Assembly: GCA_019915135.1 (NCBI GenBank)
Contig: JAHLMK010000006.1
Coordinates: 2,294,001-2,358,000 of the forward strand
DNA length: 64,000 bases
Reading direction: 5' to 3'
DNA from: Strobilurus pachycystidiatus
Taxonomy: Eukaryota; Basidiomycota; Agaricomycetes; Agaricales; Physalacriaceae
Below are positions 32,561 to 44,027 of this stretch, in pieces (the stretch's first letter is position 1; each line of letters starts with the position of its first letter). The notes under the pieces are model-generated. The model was not told the DNA's origin. It ran no database searches and worked only from the letters and a program-made list of their open reading frames with translations. The position numbers were made by a program, and so were the translations under genes.

Positions 32561-35450
32561 CATAATCATGCAACACCAAGACCAAAAGAACTGGTTAATA
32601 TTGAAGATACTGACCTGTTTCTTGAGCAAACTGTTCATACCCACAAGCACTGCATGCTCCGGCCTCAAAGTCATGATGTACGCGCTCTCCTCCATATAAG
32701 TACTAGACGTGGAAGAAGTTGTGCTTGGCACAAAGGGATCCAAGCTCCAAGTCATACACTTCCTTGTGGGTGCAAAGCTGGTGTCCACTTCCTAGGCGGG
32801 TGAATAGTTGGTGTTCTGATTGCGGGCCGGTGGAGAATGTTGGTGTTAGGTTGGGAATTGATTGTGTCAGTATGTGAGGATGATTCCCTGGTGGCAGATG
32901 ATACTGGTAACACAATGTAAAGATTGGGCATGTGTTGTTGGGACCTGCAATACATCACATCAGCATCCAAATAACATTCAAGGAAACGGAAATCAGACCC
33001 ACACCCAAGTCTTCATCCGGGGATCCCAACTCCAGATCCATAGCTTGGATACTACCCGTATCTATGTCCGTCATCCCCAGCCTAAAAGTCATCAATCTGC
33101 GCCCGGAAACATAACGGAACCAAAAAAAGGGAAGTACACATTCTCTTTCTCTTTTTCCGCAACACCACCACTCAGCTGTCGTTCCTTTGCCTTTCACATT
33201 CTTCTCCACGCCCGAATCCTGTGTGCTCTCTTCCACCACCAACACCTTTGCTTGCAGATGCAAATGATCAATTTTTTGTACAAGTTTTGCTTGCTTTTGT
33301 TCCTGCAACTGAGATTGGGCAAAGTTGGAAGGGGCAAGATCCCCAGCTACGGAATTGAGTGACCACTGACCGCAGCTAGAGTGCAGATCTCCGCTGAACA
33401 GCTGGAGTCGCTAACTTGTGCTGCAGAGCCGGAATCGTCAATTTGCTGGGCGGGCCGGGATCCAGCGTGAGCACAGCCAACTTTTGAGGATGAGCCATTA
33501 TAGCAACCAGCAGACTTGCTACTCGCGCCTGACAGCTGATGTGCGCTGGACAGCCAGCGTATCCGACTTCCACTGTGCCGCCTCCTTCCTCGATCTGTCC
33601 ATCATCCCGCTTGTCTTAAACCTCCCAATCCTTCACCCCAGCGTCGTCCTCCTCCTCCTCTGCATTGTCTCTTCTCCTGCCCTTCATCCTCCCTTTTTCC
33701 CTGATTAAAGATCACGTCAATCTCCCTCTCCCCCCTTCACCCCCTCACACACTGCCATCTTCTGCGTATCCTTCCCTTTAGTTACAGTTCCCGTCACCCG
33801 CATCTCCAACGTCTCTTGTCCTCCTCTTCCCCCTCCCCCCTCTTTGGACCTTCACCTCTTCCGCAATCTCCACCCCCCGCCGGCGGTGGCGGCCCTCTTC
33901 CCCCTGCGGGTCGCTCTCCTTATCCGCATCTGCATCCACCGTTTTCTCTCGCCATCTGCATTCCTCTCCCGTCCTTTGCTTTGAAACCGTTATCAAAACA
34001 TCGCAGCCGGTTGCGCACCAATCTCGGGAGCTCTGCGAGATTGAGTTCTGGTTCTGGTTCTTGTTCACGTTCTCGATCGCGCCGAGAAACTTGTTGGGGC
34101 TTTAGTTTTGCAGCGGGAACTGCAGATTGTCGGGCCGCCGCCGCCGCCGGACTGCCATCGAGCGAATTATGGACGTTCATTGATTCATTAATTGGCTCAA
34201 CCTCTCTTGGTGCGTACGGAATCTGCTCTTCCTCCACCACCACCTCTCACGCTCTACTCCCTCCTCGCGCTTCTCGCTCCCCGACGGCGAGGACAGTGGC
34301 ACCCCCACGGACACCATCTGCCGGGGGATGGGCGTCTTCTTCGGCGCGCCCCTCGGGACAGCGTGCGGGGGAGGCTCGGAAGGTAATATCAACTCCCCCA
34401 CAATCGGCAAGTCCTCCTCGCCCTCTTCTTCTGCATCTCTCCTCGCCTCCCTCGCCCTCCTCTCCTCCTCCCGCCCCCTCCCCTTCTTCCTCTTCTTCCC
34501 CTCCCTCTACTCCTCCACACTCACCGCTCCTCTTCGCTGAGGGAGGGTAGTCCTTATCCTCCGACTTTTGCTTGACCTGCACGGCGCGTTTGGTTAATGT
34601 TGATGTCGATCGTTGAGTCGATGCGGACGCGCCGCATTTATTTGGTGATGTCTTGTTCCCCGCCTCGTAGTCCGAATCGTCCTCGCCCTCCCCTCGTCAC
34701 AGAGCGTTTTGTCAACGCCGAGGATTTCCAGCCTGCGAGCGTTCGGCATCAGTATCATCGCGCAAAGACTGGAGAGCATAACAGTGACGGAGAAGAGGAA
34801 GAACAAAGCTCATGTAGGAAATGGAGAGTGGCGTGCGCGTGAAAAGTCGACTACGGAAGGAAAAGAAACAAACAACACACCGTTACTTGTCCTCGTCCCT
34901 TTCCCCCCCTTCTTCGCCTTCCAAACCTCCTCTAAATCAGGCGTCACATTGCACTTGGCCACCCAGCTCTGCTCCGAGGGGTTGTCTGTTTCTGCAAGGC
35001 TAGTTAGCAAGGAGGATTGGGCAGGGAGGGAATGCGAAAGTGCTCCGTAAGACGAGAGTAGCCCAAGGTGTCGAGCGCCGCGATACGAAAACCAAAATGG
35101 ATCGCGCGTTCCGAACGCTTTGCCGCCACACAAAATCCAAGAACTCACCAGGTTTCACACCCTCTCACCGCACCTTATACTTCCCATACTGCTCCGTCAC
35201 AATCTTGATAACGCGTCCGCGTCGTCTGATTCGGAGGAGAATGGCTGAAATTGGGTCTGTGGGAAGGACGTTAGTAGGGTTGTAAGCTGTAAGAGGCGAG
35301 AATGTAGGGAGGTGTTGGCAGGTCGTTGTAAATGTGAATGATGACTGTGGTGGCGGAGGAAGAGTGGGGACGAGGCGATGGTTTGATATGGGCGGCGGTG
35401 CGGAGATGGGACGCATAGATAAGGTCGCACGCACTTGATTCTGTCTCATT
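32560..35450 (-). pseudogene. Relic F of the chromodomain/coiled-coil gene, with chromodomain exons
   Basis: Minus-strand remnant that still has the 5' part. Exon 2 at about 35265-35155 reads FSSESDDAD, then loses 10 nt near 35217 relative to the intact gene, then RVIKIVTEQYGKYKVR with the conserved Trp codon changed to TGA (35165-35167). Exon 3 (WVAKCNVTPDLEEVWKAKK) lies at about 34985-34880. Acidic and Ser/Pro exon 4 material lies at 34580-34000, with LNLAELPRLVRNRLRCFDNG near 34040. Exon 5 remnants (VQRRSA, SPSPSQ-like) lie at 33560-33180. The exon 7 coiled-coil start (MEESAYIMTLRPEHAVLVG, LLKKQ) lies at about 32760-32610. Exons 8 and 9 are missing. Its orientation makes it the probable former partner of receptor B. 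Confidence 0.8.
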
Positions 35451-36580
35451 CACTGCGTTTTTTGCTTTCTATCAGACATCTTATGGGTGGGGTGTCAGTG
35501 ACGTATAGTCAGCTAGTTCAAGTACATCTGGGTGTATACTTATAACTACCCCTGATGTGATAGATTTAGCGGTCTGTTTGATGCTGCTCAGGTCAGCACG
35601 CTCATGACACTTACACCTATCTAGTTGCAGACAATCTTTACCTGTCTAAAGTGCGATACTTCAGCTATAATCTTTGAGAGCTGGGATACATCGACTAACA
35701 CACTAAGGCTACTCAGACTATATTTCGTGCCTATCACTGTTCCTGAATGAGATTTGATATATAAGACATGCCAGGCAACTTGTACCAATCGTGGTCGCAG
35801 GTATGAAGTCGCAGCGTCAGTCCCACTTGCCAATTGGTGAATGATACTCTTTGTGCGCATCATTTTTTGTTATTCTATCTGCTCATTCATTCCATGACTA
35901 TTTATGAAGGTTATATGTCAATCAGACTCTTATATGTTAAGTGCTATCGTCAAACTTCCCAAATCTTTGAGCTCACTGCCATTTCCCCATTAGGAAACCG
36001 TATGAGCCTCCGTACTAACAATGAGCAGAAACCCTAACCCTAGTCTTAATCTCAAGACTGCGACAAGCTCAAACCGTCTCTTTCATGTACCTGAGTATCA
36101 AATGTGAAATGGAGAAATAATGTATAATAAGGGAACAAGTAGCTTCTAGGTAATAGAGAAGAGTACAGTAAATACGAGAGCGAATAAAAATTTGTCTTTG
36201 ACTGTTTCATGTGTTTCAGGTTTCAGCTAGGAGGGCAGAGCGGGGTTGCATTGCCAGTATAGCTTCAGGTGAACGTGGTTATTTTTGGATCTATAATGTC
36301 ATGACAAGTGGACTATCATGGTCCTGTACAGCTCAGGTAACAAAGATTGATCGTCATAGCTATAGAGTACCTGACTGTTCCGGCTATCAGTATCGTACTG
36401 TTATACCCAGCAAAATTGTACAGCTCAGGGATCTGTCACTAGATAGACGACATATTGTACCTGAGACAGCTTTACGTGTCTGTTGGTCTGATATCGTATA
36501 GATGAGACTGTTTTGACCTAGTATATCTCAGGCTGTAAAGTCACCTATCCGACGCTATTCAGAATACAGAAAACGCAGTG
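35451..36580. mobile_element. Non-autonomous CACTA-type element, about 1.13 kb
   Basis: The left end CACTGCGTTTTTTGCTTTCT and the complement of the right end CACTGCGTTTTCTGTATTCT match in 16 of 20 bases. They are flanked by the 3-bp repeat ATT (35448-35450 and 36581-36583). CACT(A/G) ends with a 3-bp duplication are the mark of CACTA/EnSpm elements. Subterminal motifs such as GTACAGCTCAGG recur near the right end. The only open frame of note (36211-36501, 96 residues) is not a transposase and not recognised. Confidence 0.7.
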
Positions 36581-36583
36581 ATT

Positions 36584-38259
36584 GTCCGTCGTATCCAATC
36601 ATACGCATTGACCGTAGATTTCCTCGTTCGTTCGTTCGTCTGCCTGGACCAAAACACCACTAAAACAAAACACACGACGCGCCTTGCCCCAAACCCTCGA
36701 CGCACCACTACTGTTTTCCTCCTCACCGCCTGGTAACACATCTCGCTTGCTTCCGCCCGTCCGTCATGTTCAACTGCCGAGATGGACTCGTCGACTAATC
36801 CGTTCGACTCTTCCCCCGAGGGTTCTAGAATGCTCTGTCTTCCGGTCCACAGCGGTTGAGAGCGCGTTTCATGGTGTGGTAAGAAAACAGTTACCGGCTA
36901 GTACCGAGATGGACGGTGCAAGGATTGAATGCCACACACAGCGATTGATCTGCTCCAGGAATTTTCGGAATCCACTGACACACGACCCCGACGAGCCAAA
37001 TACCCCCCAAGCTTACTCCCGGGCCCCTATCGATATTCCTCGCCTTTGTCGTCTCGTAGGGATGTCCGTAATTCTCGGCTAGCAGACAGTCGACGCAACG
37101 TGTTCTTTTCGCGTCGGCGTATCGATAGGCTCTGAGCCTCTGATGCACAAAACTATTGCCGTGAAGTACAATGCGCGCTGAGGACTGTCTACCGGCGGCA
37201 CTATCTGCTCGTTCCCGTTCTCTGTGCAATCTACTGGCAGTTTATCCCGAGTCATTGTGTGTCTATCTTAATCTTCGTGGTCAGCTACCTGCATCCTCAT
37301 TGCTCTTCGTCGAAACACCGTATCTAAGATACACCGTACGCGTCCTCGGAGTCACAGGGCAACGAAACCTCACGTTAGGGATGCTCACAGCCGACTCGGA
37401 ATGGTCTTGCTATCCGTAATAGTATCCTCTGGCGGTTTCGGAGGCGTCCCGTGTACTTGACTCGACGTGCAAGAACACTCGAAGATTTGGAGCTTTTTGA
37501 GATGATTGTCCCTGCATCAGCCTCCCTCGGATGTTTTCATTCTAGCTTGAGACGTTATCGTCGACCAGATCCTGTAGCAGACGTCGTGCACGACAGGGGC
37601 CTGATATACATCGGAAAAGTGTGACCGGTCCTCTGAATGTACTATTCATCATGTAGCACGCGCGTTGGTGGATAGAGCGCAGACGATGGGTCAAAGCCTG
37701 TGAAATCTGTCTTCTTCAACATGTGCGACAAGTCCAAGTTTCAGAATTGCCACTCATTATTGGCTCGAGAGTCGAGAGTCAAGACACGTCGACGTAAACT
37801 TCCCGTATAGCCGACTGATTGTTGTCGCAGACGAGAATCACATTTATTTGAGTCGGGTGCGGTGCGCCACCGCCAGGTCACCAAGTAATGTGTCAGCGAT
37901 CGAGCCTAAGAACGCACACAATGCAAACCGCCCTAATGATCAAATTTTTGTATCCTGCTTTGCTCCCTGTTTGCTCCCATCGCTCTGGACAATGCTCCAT
38001 ACAGGCTCCATACTCAAAAGACGAGACGAGACGAGAGGCTAGAATATTTTTGGTTCCTGGGAAGCGCCCCGACCCGACGCGGAAACGCGTGCCACACGCA
38101 GGGCTACCCAGATTGCACCTTTTTTCGCTTATCTTACGCCATACCCTCAGATCATCCCATCATTGATCTCACCGTATAATAATAACATCCCAGAACCGAT
38201 CATGATGGTTTTCAAGCTGCTGATTTTAGCTCCACAGACCCCTTGCTCGTCCTATCACC
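36584..38259. other. Intergenic region before the transporter, with a diverged segment Z
   Basis: At 37170-37420 (+) a frame ending TADSEWSCYP, stop resembles the end of segment Z at 20.6 kb, and the following CCCGTGTACTTGACTCGACG recalls the sequence after Z. No complete gene can be modelled. The last 200 bp before 38260 are the presumed transporter promoter. Confidence 0.35.
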
Positions 38260-40199
38260 ATGTCGTTCGAGGACACGAAATCTGAAAAATACCCTCGCGG
38301 TGGACACGCTGACGTCGAACTCGCGGAGCAGGAGATTGGGAAGCAGATTGCGTTGGAGAGCGAGCATGACATCAAATTCCGGACGTGTTCGTGGCAGAAG
38401 GTGCGTTGGTTGGTCCTTGTTGGTGTCGTGTGGGACGAAGCACTGACAGTCTCTCGATAGACTGCCGCGCTGCTATTTTCGGAATACATATGTCTCGCAA
38501 TCATGTCCTTTCCCTGGTACACAATCCGTACCCGTACCTCCCATTCCCGTCTGACCCTTTGCCCTCTTCCCAGGTCGTACTCGGTCCTCGGAATGGTGCC
38601 AGGTGTCATCGTGACCATCTCCGTCGCCGCGACCGTGCAATACACGTCTCTCATCCTCTGGCGGTACTGCCTGAAGCACCCCGAAATTCGCGACGTGTGC
38701 GATATCGGACGAACGCTGTTTGGCGGCTCACAAATTGCATACAACGCGACGGCGGTGATGTTTATCCTCAACAATACATTCATCCAAGGTCCGTCGAGTC
38801 GCAATCCTCAGGCGCGTGCGCGTCGTTTACCAAGTCACAGCCCTCCACTGCCTCGTCGGCGCGAAACTGCTCAACACCCTTTCCAACTCCGCGATGTGCA
38901 CCATAGGATTCAGCGCCATCGCCGCGGTCGCGTGCTTCATCTGCGGTCTTCCGCGGACACTCAGCCAGCTCAGCTTTTTGGGCACATTCTCCGCAGTCAC
39001 CATGGGCATCGCGGTCCTGCTGTCCATCATCTTCGTCGGTGTGCAAGATCATCCCTTCGGTTATACAGGCGAGGCCCCTATCGTCACGGCGATTCCTGTG
39101 AAGGGCACCACATACGTTCTAGGTGGGTGTTATCTACGCGTACGCGTGCTGAGGTGACTGATAACTGCAGGGATGTCGGCTTTCCTGAATATCACCTATA
39201 CCTTTGTCGGACAAATTACCCTTCCCTCTGTGTGTTGTCCCTCTCGTTTCCAGACTGGACGCGTGCTGAAATCTATGCATGCTTCTAGTTTATCGCGGAG
39301 ATGAAGAACCCGAAGGACTTTCCCAAAGGTGCGATTCCCTGGCGTGCCCACGTCTAGGCACTGTTCTGACGGTGATTTTCAGCACTTTGGGCTGTGACCA
39401 TTTGCGAGATTGTCGTGTTTACGCTCTGCGGTGCCATAATGTACCACTTTACGGGTAACCAGTACGTTACCGCACCCGCGTTTGGCTCGCTCCAGGAGCC
39501 ATACAAGAAGATCGCGTTCTCGTTTGCGATACCTACCATCGTGTACCTTGGATCACTATACTCGGTGCGTCTTGGACATATTCCCATACCTGTACCGTCC
39601 AACTGACCTGACCTGCACCAGTCCGTCTCGGCCAAATTTGTCTTCGTGCGCCTGATGGGAAAGTCCCGTCACATGCACTCGCACACTGTAGTGGGCTGGG
39701 GCGTCTGGGCGGGACTTCTCGCTATAACGTGGGTTGCGGCGTTCATCATCGCGGAGGTCATCCCCTTCTTCTCCGACATGCTCAGTTTGATGAGTTCTTT
39801 GTTTGGTGAGCCGCAGCCTTATCCCGCATTCGCATCATCGGAAACTCATCCTTTCCTCCTTTGTAGATGGTTGGTTCGGGTACGCGTCTGATCTCCATTT
39901 TGTGCTCGAGTCCCACTGACGCTTCGTAGATTCATCTTCTGGGGCATGGCATACCTCGAGCTCTACCCATCCAATGTACGTTGGAGGTCGCCTCTGAAGT
40001 CGTTTGAGACATCCGTGAACTACTTCTTCATCGTCTTCGGGTTCTACATCCTCGTCGCGGGGACATATGTGAGCCGTCCCCTGCCAATTGTCTGTAAATC
40101 CACTAATCGACCTCGCAGACGTCCATTAAGTCGATTATCGATAGCTACGCAGCATCGTTATATGGGTCTCCGTTTACTTGCGTTTCAAATGCCTTGTGA
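38260..40199 (+). CDS. Amino-acid transporter, AAAP family (Aa_trans)
   Basis: Eleven exons join in frame: 38260-38400, 38461-38516, 38574-38788, 38835-39122, 39171-39229, 39289-39328, 39383-39564, 39622-39805, 39867-39879, 39930-40068 and 40119-40199, coding for 465 residues. One exon is only 13 nt. A soluble N-terminus (KSEKYPRGGHADVELAE) is followed by about eleven hydrophobic spans. Family-typical stretches include SFPWSYSVLGMVPGVI, ITYTFVGQITLPSFIAEM, NPKDFPKALWAVTICEI and TGNQYVTAPAFGSL, which resemble the neutral amino-acid permease Mtr group of fungi. It would import or move amino acids across the plasma or vacuolar membrane with protons; the substrate is not decidable. It is single-copy in the window, undamaged, and unlike its neighbours shows no sign of duplication. 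Its 3' end faces the ankyrin gene. Confidence 0.92.
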
Positions 40200-40252
40200 T
40201 GTAATATATTCTACGTACTTATTGGGTTAATTTCACCGCGAAAGAGGATTAA

Positions 40253-40750
40253 TGAATCTGCTCGCATCAACCGTCAGCGTTCGATTTCATCAGCGGTGAT
40301 ACGGGATCATATCGACATGGCCGTTAGTCTCCCATTCAATTCGCACATCATCGGTGGACCCACCTGGATCTCCACGGGGATCCGGACGCGAGTAGGTGCT
40401 TTCTTCTCGCGCGCCACTATGATTGCATATATTTCTTACTCGTCGCGTCCCCCGCGAACCACTGATCACGACCGTTGCCCTGAACGCGACTTTGTCCATG
40501 GCGCAGTCGAATCAAGGAAGGCCACAATCTCAGTGCGCGGACCGACGCCAACACCAAACCTTGGACCGTGGATTGTTTTGGCAAAGGGATCAACGGAGTT
40601 TCTCCTCCGCTCACATCAACTGTCAACGTTTGAATTCATCGGCAGTGATATAGTACAGTACTTACTAGACATAGTCCAGAATCTAGATTTCAAGTGGACC
40701 TCATGTGCAGCTGGACCCACCTGGATCTCCACACGGAGTCAGGACTCGTC
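40253..40750. repeat. Imperfect tandem duplication between transporter and ankyrin gene
   Basis: A segment at about 40253-40390 recurs at about 40600-40750: CTGCTCGCATCAACCGTCAG against CTCCGCTCACATCAACTGTC, and GACCCACCTGGATCTCCAC in both. The offset is about 350-360 bp. No gene is seen here. Confidence 0.8.
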
Positions 40751-40844
40751 GACATTACTTAATTACTTAGATGCAAGTAGATGTCACTTTTCCTCGTGCA
40801 TTGTTCTTGTGTACTATATTCAGATGTGCATGTGCTATCTAACA

Positions 40845-42573
40845 CTAATCATCATCATACACCGCATGGATCCATTTAGAATCATTTTGTGTCAACTTTG
40901 TTTTTCCTTGTTCATCCGTCAAGACATTCATGATCTCTGTGTCACTGTCTCCTCCTTTCAAGGTATCCAATGCAAGCTGGATGTCAGCTTCATGCAATAT
41001 CAACAGATGGATAATTTTCAGAAAATCTTGTTTCAAATCATTTCTCTCTACCAATCCTCTCGCTGCAGCCAGCAGAGCAGTCCCATAATCACCGCCTTGA
41101 GCATTCACATCAGCCCCATGGTTGAGCAGAGTATGAACAATGGCTGCATTTCCTTTGCTGGATGCAGCTTGTAATGCATTCCCATAGAAACCACCTTCAG
41201 CGTTGACATCAGCATTGTGGTCAAGCAGGGTCTTGACCACAGCTTCTGTTCCAATCCAAGAGGCAGCTTGCATTGCATTGCCAAAATAACCACCTTGAGC
41301 ATTGACATTGGCACCATAGTCAAGCAAGATTTCAACGACTGCGACTCCACCAAACGTGGCTGCTTGCAATGCATTCCCATATTGACCACCCTGAAGATTA
41401 ACATCTGCCCCGTGGTCAAGCAGGATTTGAGCAACTGCTGTGTATCCAAAGCGTGACGCTGCCTGCAACGGACTCCCAAGTCTACCACCTTGGGCATTAG
41501 CATCCGCACCACGCTTCAGAAGGCGAGTGACAGTATCTTTGTCACCCTGGGAGCATGCTTTTTGAAGTGCTGGGCCACATTTTCGTTGCCTGTCAGCGAA
41601 GCTATTCACAGTGTTAGGCTGATTCATGGCCAGACACTCAGATTCTGGAGAGGGTGGCGTTGCGGGAAGAGGCGGCATTGCTGGAAGCGGCTGTACCGCG
41701 TGACGATGCGGCATCACTGGAAGGGGCGGCACCTGTAATTGTAATGCATGGCTTAGTGTGCAAAGAATATAGAACAAGGAAGCACGGGTACCTCATCCTC
41801 ATCTTCATCGTCCGAGTGGATGGAATCGACACCGACGAATTGTACCACGGAACGGTGCGGCGCCACTGGAAGCGGCGGCACCTGTAATGGCAATGCATGG
41901 CTTAGTGTATGAAATATAAAACAAGGAAGAACGCGTACCTCATCATGATCATCGGTGGATTCATCGTACAAGTCGCTTGATTCGACACCGGTCGATCCAT
42001 CACGCCAGCTCTCAATACGGTCTCGCGAGGCGGCAGAGCCGGGCGGTGATCCAGATACGGCGTACACCGAGGAAACGTTGGCCTGCGGACTGCGTGAAGA
42101 GATTTTCTGGGATAATCTGGGTCAGTGCATCTGTGATGTGACGTCGGACAAGCCTCCCACATCGACGCATTCGCGTAGGCTTTGGTTCGCATTCTGCACC
42201 TTCCTCTTCTTCCTGCGGACATTTCCTCGCTGCTTGATCTTGGAGCGCAGATTGAACCAGGACTTGTCCTTGTACTCGTGGAGGCTCTGACGGTATTCCA
42301 TGAGACTTTCTCTGGCCCTAAACAACCAATTAGTAACGGACGGGACACCACTGAGGAGCGGATGTACAACTGAAGCCTTGTGTTGAATCGGTCCTCCTCG
42401 CGGAAGGCTATCTCGACGCCGTTCTGTAATGCACTCTTGTACCGCTCAAAGTTATGATCTGTTTCCGCCCGTTCCTCGCGGTGGGTTGACTCATGGCGCT
42501 GGGTGAATGCGGAGGAGGAGGTCGCTTTTACTGCTGCGAGGGGGACGACGAATGCTGCAGCCGCCTCAGCCAT
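40845..42573 (-). CDS. Ankyrin-repeat protein of unknown function
   Basis: Five exons, 42573-42368, 42317-42161, 42106-41939, 41881-41792 and 41732-40845, code for 502 residues. The N-terminus (MAEAAAAFVVPLAAVKATSS) is followed by a helical charged region (about 25-120, RESLMEYRQSLHEYKDKSWF, then a basic RRKKRK), an acidic Ser/Asp part, two related PPLPV.PHR segments and five or six ankyrin repeats (GNALQAASSKGNAAIVHTLL type), ending in a polar tail. There is no NACHT domain. The repeats carry the same GG.YGNALQAA spacer as the receptors. It probably acts as a binding scaffold; partner unknown. The third exon boundary is uncertain because a closer donor (GTCACA) also exists. The gene looks intact. 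Confidence 0.8.
41733..41938 (-). repeat. Tandemly duplicated exon plus intron in the ankyrin gene
   Basis: Introns 41938-41882 and 41791-41733 are near copies: both begin GTAC.CGT.CTTCCTTGTT, share ACTAAGCCATGCATT and end ATTACAG. The following exons both start GTGCCGCC.CTTCCAGTG (VPPLPV). The exon ends before each intron are Asp/Glu-rich. Confidence 0.85.
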
Positions 42574-44027
42574 GGTGATGGCAAGACGATAGGAGGTGTG
42601 AAACTGTGCGAAGACACGAGGCCACCTTGTGCTCGGATATAGCCGTACCTCAGTGCATTCCCTCTGTCTACCACGCATCAGATTTGTTACTGATGCCCTC
42701 ACGCGCCTCAAGCTTTGATCAGGAAACGCTCGCCCGCAAGTATGGCCGTATAATCCAGCCTTGACTTGTATAAGCGCGACGCATGCGGCATATACGGATT
42801 GCTTATGTCGCCGCACAACCTGCGTTCATCCATGCCACCCTTACGGCTGAGGCCATTGTTGATTCGTCAAGAGATGCGCATCGTCTGCACTCTATCCACA
42901 ACCATGCGTGGCTACATGATGAGCCTACATAGAAAACAGAGCGACTCATGCCCATGTGTTCCGAGGGAGGATTGAGGCGACAGTTCAGGCCAGGCGCTTC
43001 TTTTTGGGTATCATCGTACGCCTGTTCGGACTTCCCGCCGCAAATGTTCTGCACGGCGAATGAAGCACGCCGGTTGCCGTCTCACGATTGACAGCGACAT
43101 TTGGCTCTAGAAATCCCCGAGGTCAAGTTCTTGTTGCCTGTGATTTCGCCCTAGGTGTATCTCGAATCCGGTGTTCCAGATTTTACGACACGAAGAGCGA
43201 AGAGGATGGCAACAAAGATAGACACTCGTAAATGGCAGTGAGAACGAGGGGATTAGTGTAGAGACACTATCAGTGGCCGCATCAGGTCTAAAAAAGGCAA
43301 AGGATGTTCGTATTGATAGGGGAGGAATATGGGTCGTCGTGTGGCTGCCGAACATAAGGAGGTGGGAACCTGGACTCTGGAGTCTGGAAGCAGGTCAATC
43401 GAGGGGCACTGGGCAGTCGCTAATATCAAACGCTCACATTGATGGAATGAGTCGGACACGGAGAGCAGAAGATAGAATTCTCGGAGTACGGCTGCTGCAG
43501 ACCGAGTCGACAAGTTGAGCCCAAGTGTCGAATGACGGACGGAGGCAAGCAAGAGTCCACTATGCCTCCACGTCGGATCGAACCCACGATCGGCAAATCC
43601 CGGAACCACGTGCCGGAGAAACAAGTGCGTTTGCAATTGTTGGCTTCTTACCATCGCGTCCACCTGGCACCAACGACAGACGAGACCTTCTAGTGCGCGG
43701 ATCAAAGTCGATATCTGGAGGTGACTTGACTCAATGATACGTTAGGTCTTGGACTTGGACTCTGCAGGATATAGGATAGGATAGGAGGAAAGGAACCTGG
43801 GAAGGTGCGTCGTATGCTGTGTGCGGTTAGGTGGTGGATTGACGGAACACGGCAGGTAGGCAAACGAGCCGCGTATACGACACGGCGTGGTGCGTCGTCA
43901 TGTGCTTGGAGTGCGATGCGTGTTGACGAACTACTACTAGGGTCCAGACGAAAGAACGGTTACGAAAGACGGCCGACACGGACGATACATACGGGAGGAA
44001 AACGACGACAATACAGGACAGGACAGG
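42574..44027. other. Intergenic region between divergent genes
   Basis: Promoter space for the ankyrin gene (-) and the chromodomain gene (+). No gene is supported. A tRNA B-box-like GGGTTCGATCC on the minus strand near 43580 stands alone. A short GGATA-rich run lies at 43765-43785 and an ACAGG triplication at 44013-44027 directly before the start codon. Confidence 0.4.

Noticed and set aside
36028..36043. Telomere-like AACCCTAACCCTAG
   Set aside because: Only two units, inside a CACTA-like element; no subtelomere array.
37848..38166. Short overlapping frames just before the transporter
   Set aside because: They lie in the presumed promoter, are unrelated to any family and have no splice link to the transporter start at 38260.
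43560..43680. Possible minus-strand tRNA (GGGTTCGATCC B box)
   Set aside because: The T arm pairs only partly, no acceptor stem can be formed with the 5' side, and the A box is poor. At best a tRNA-derived remnant.
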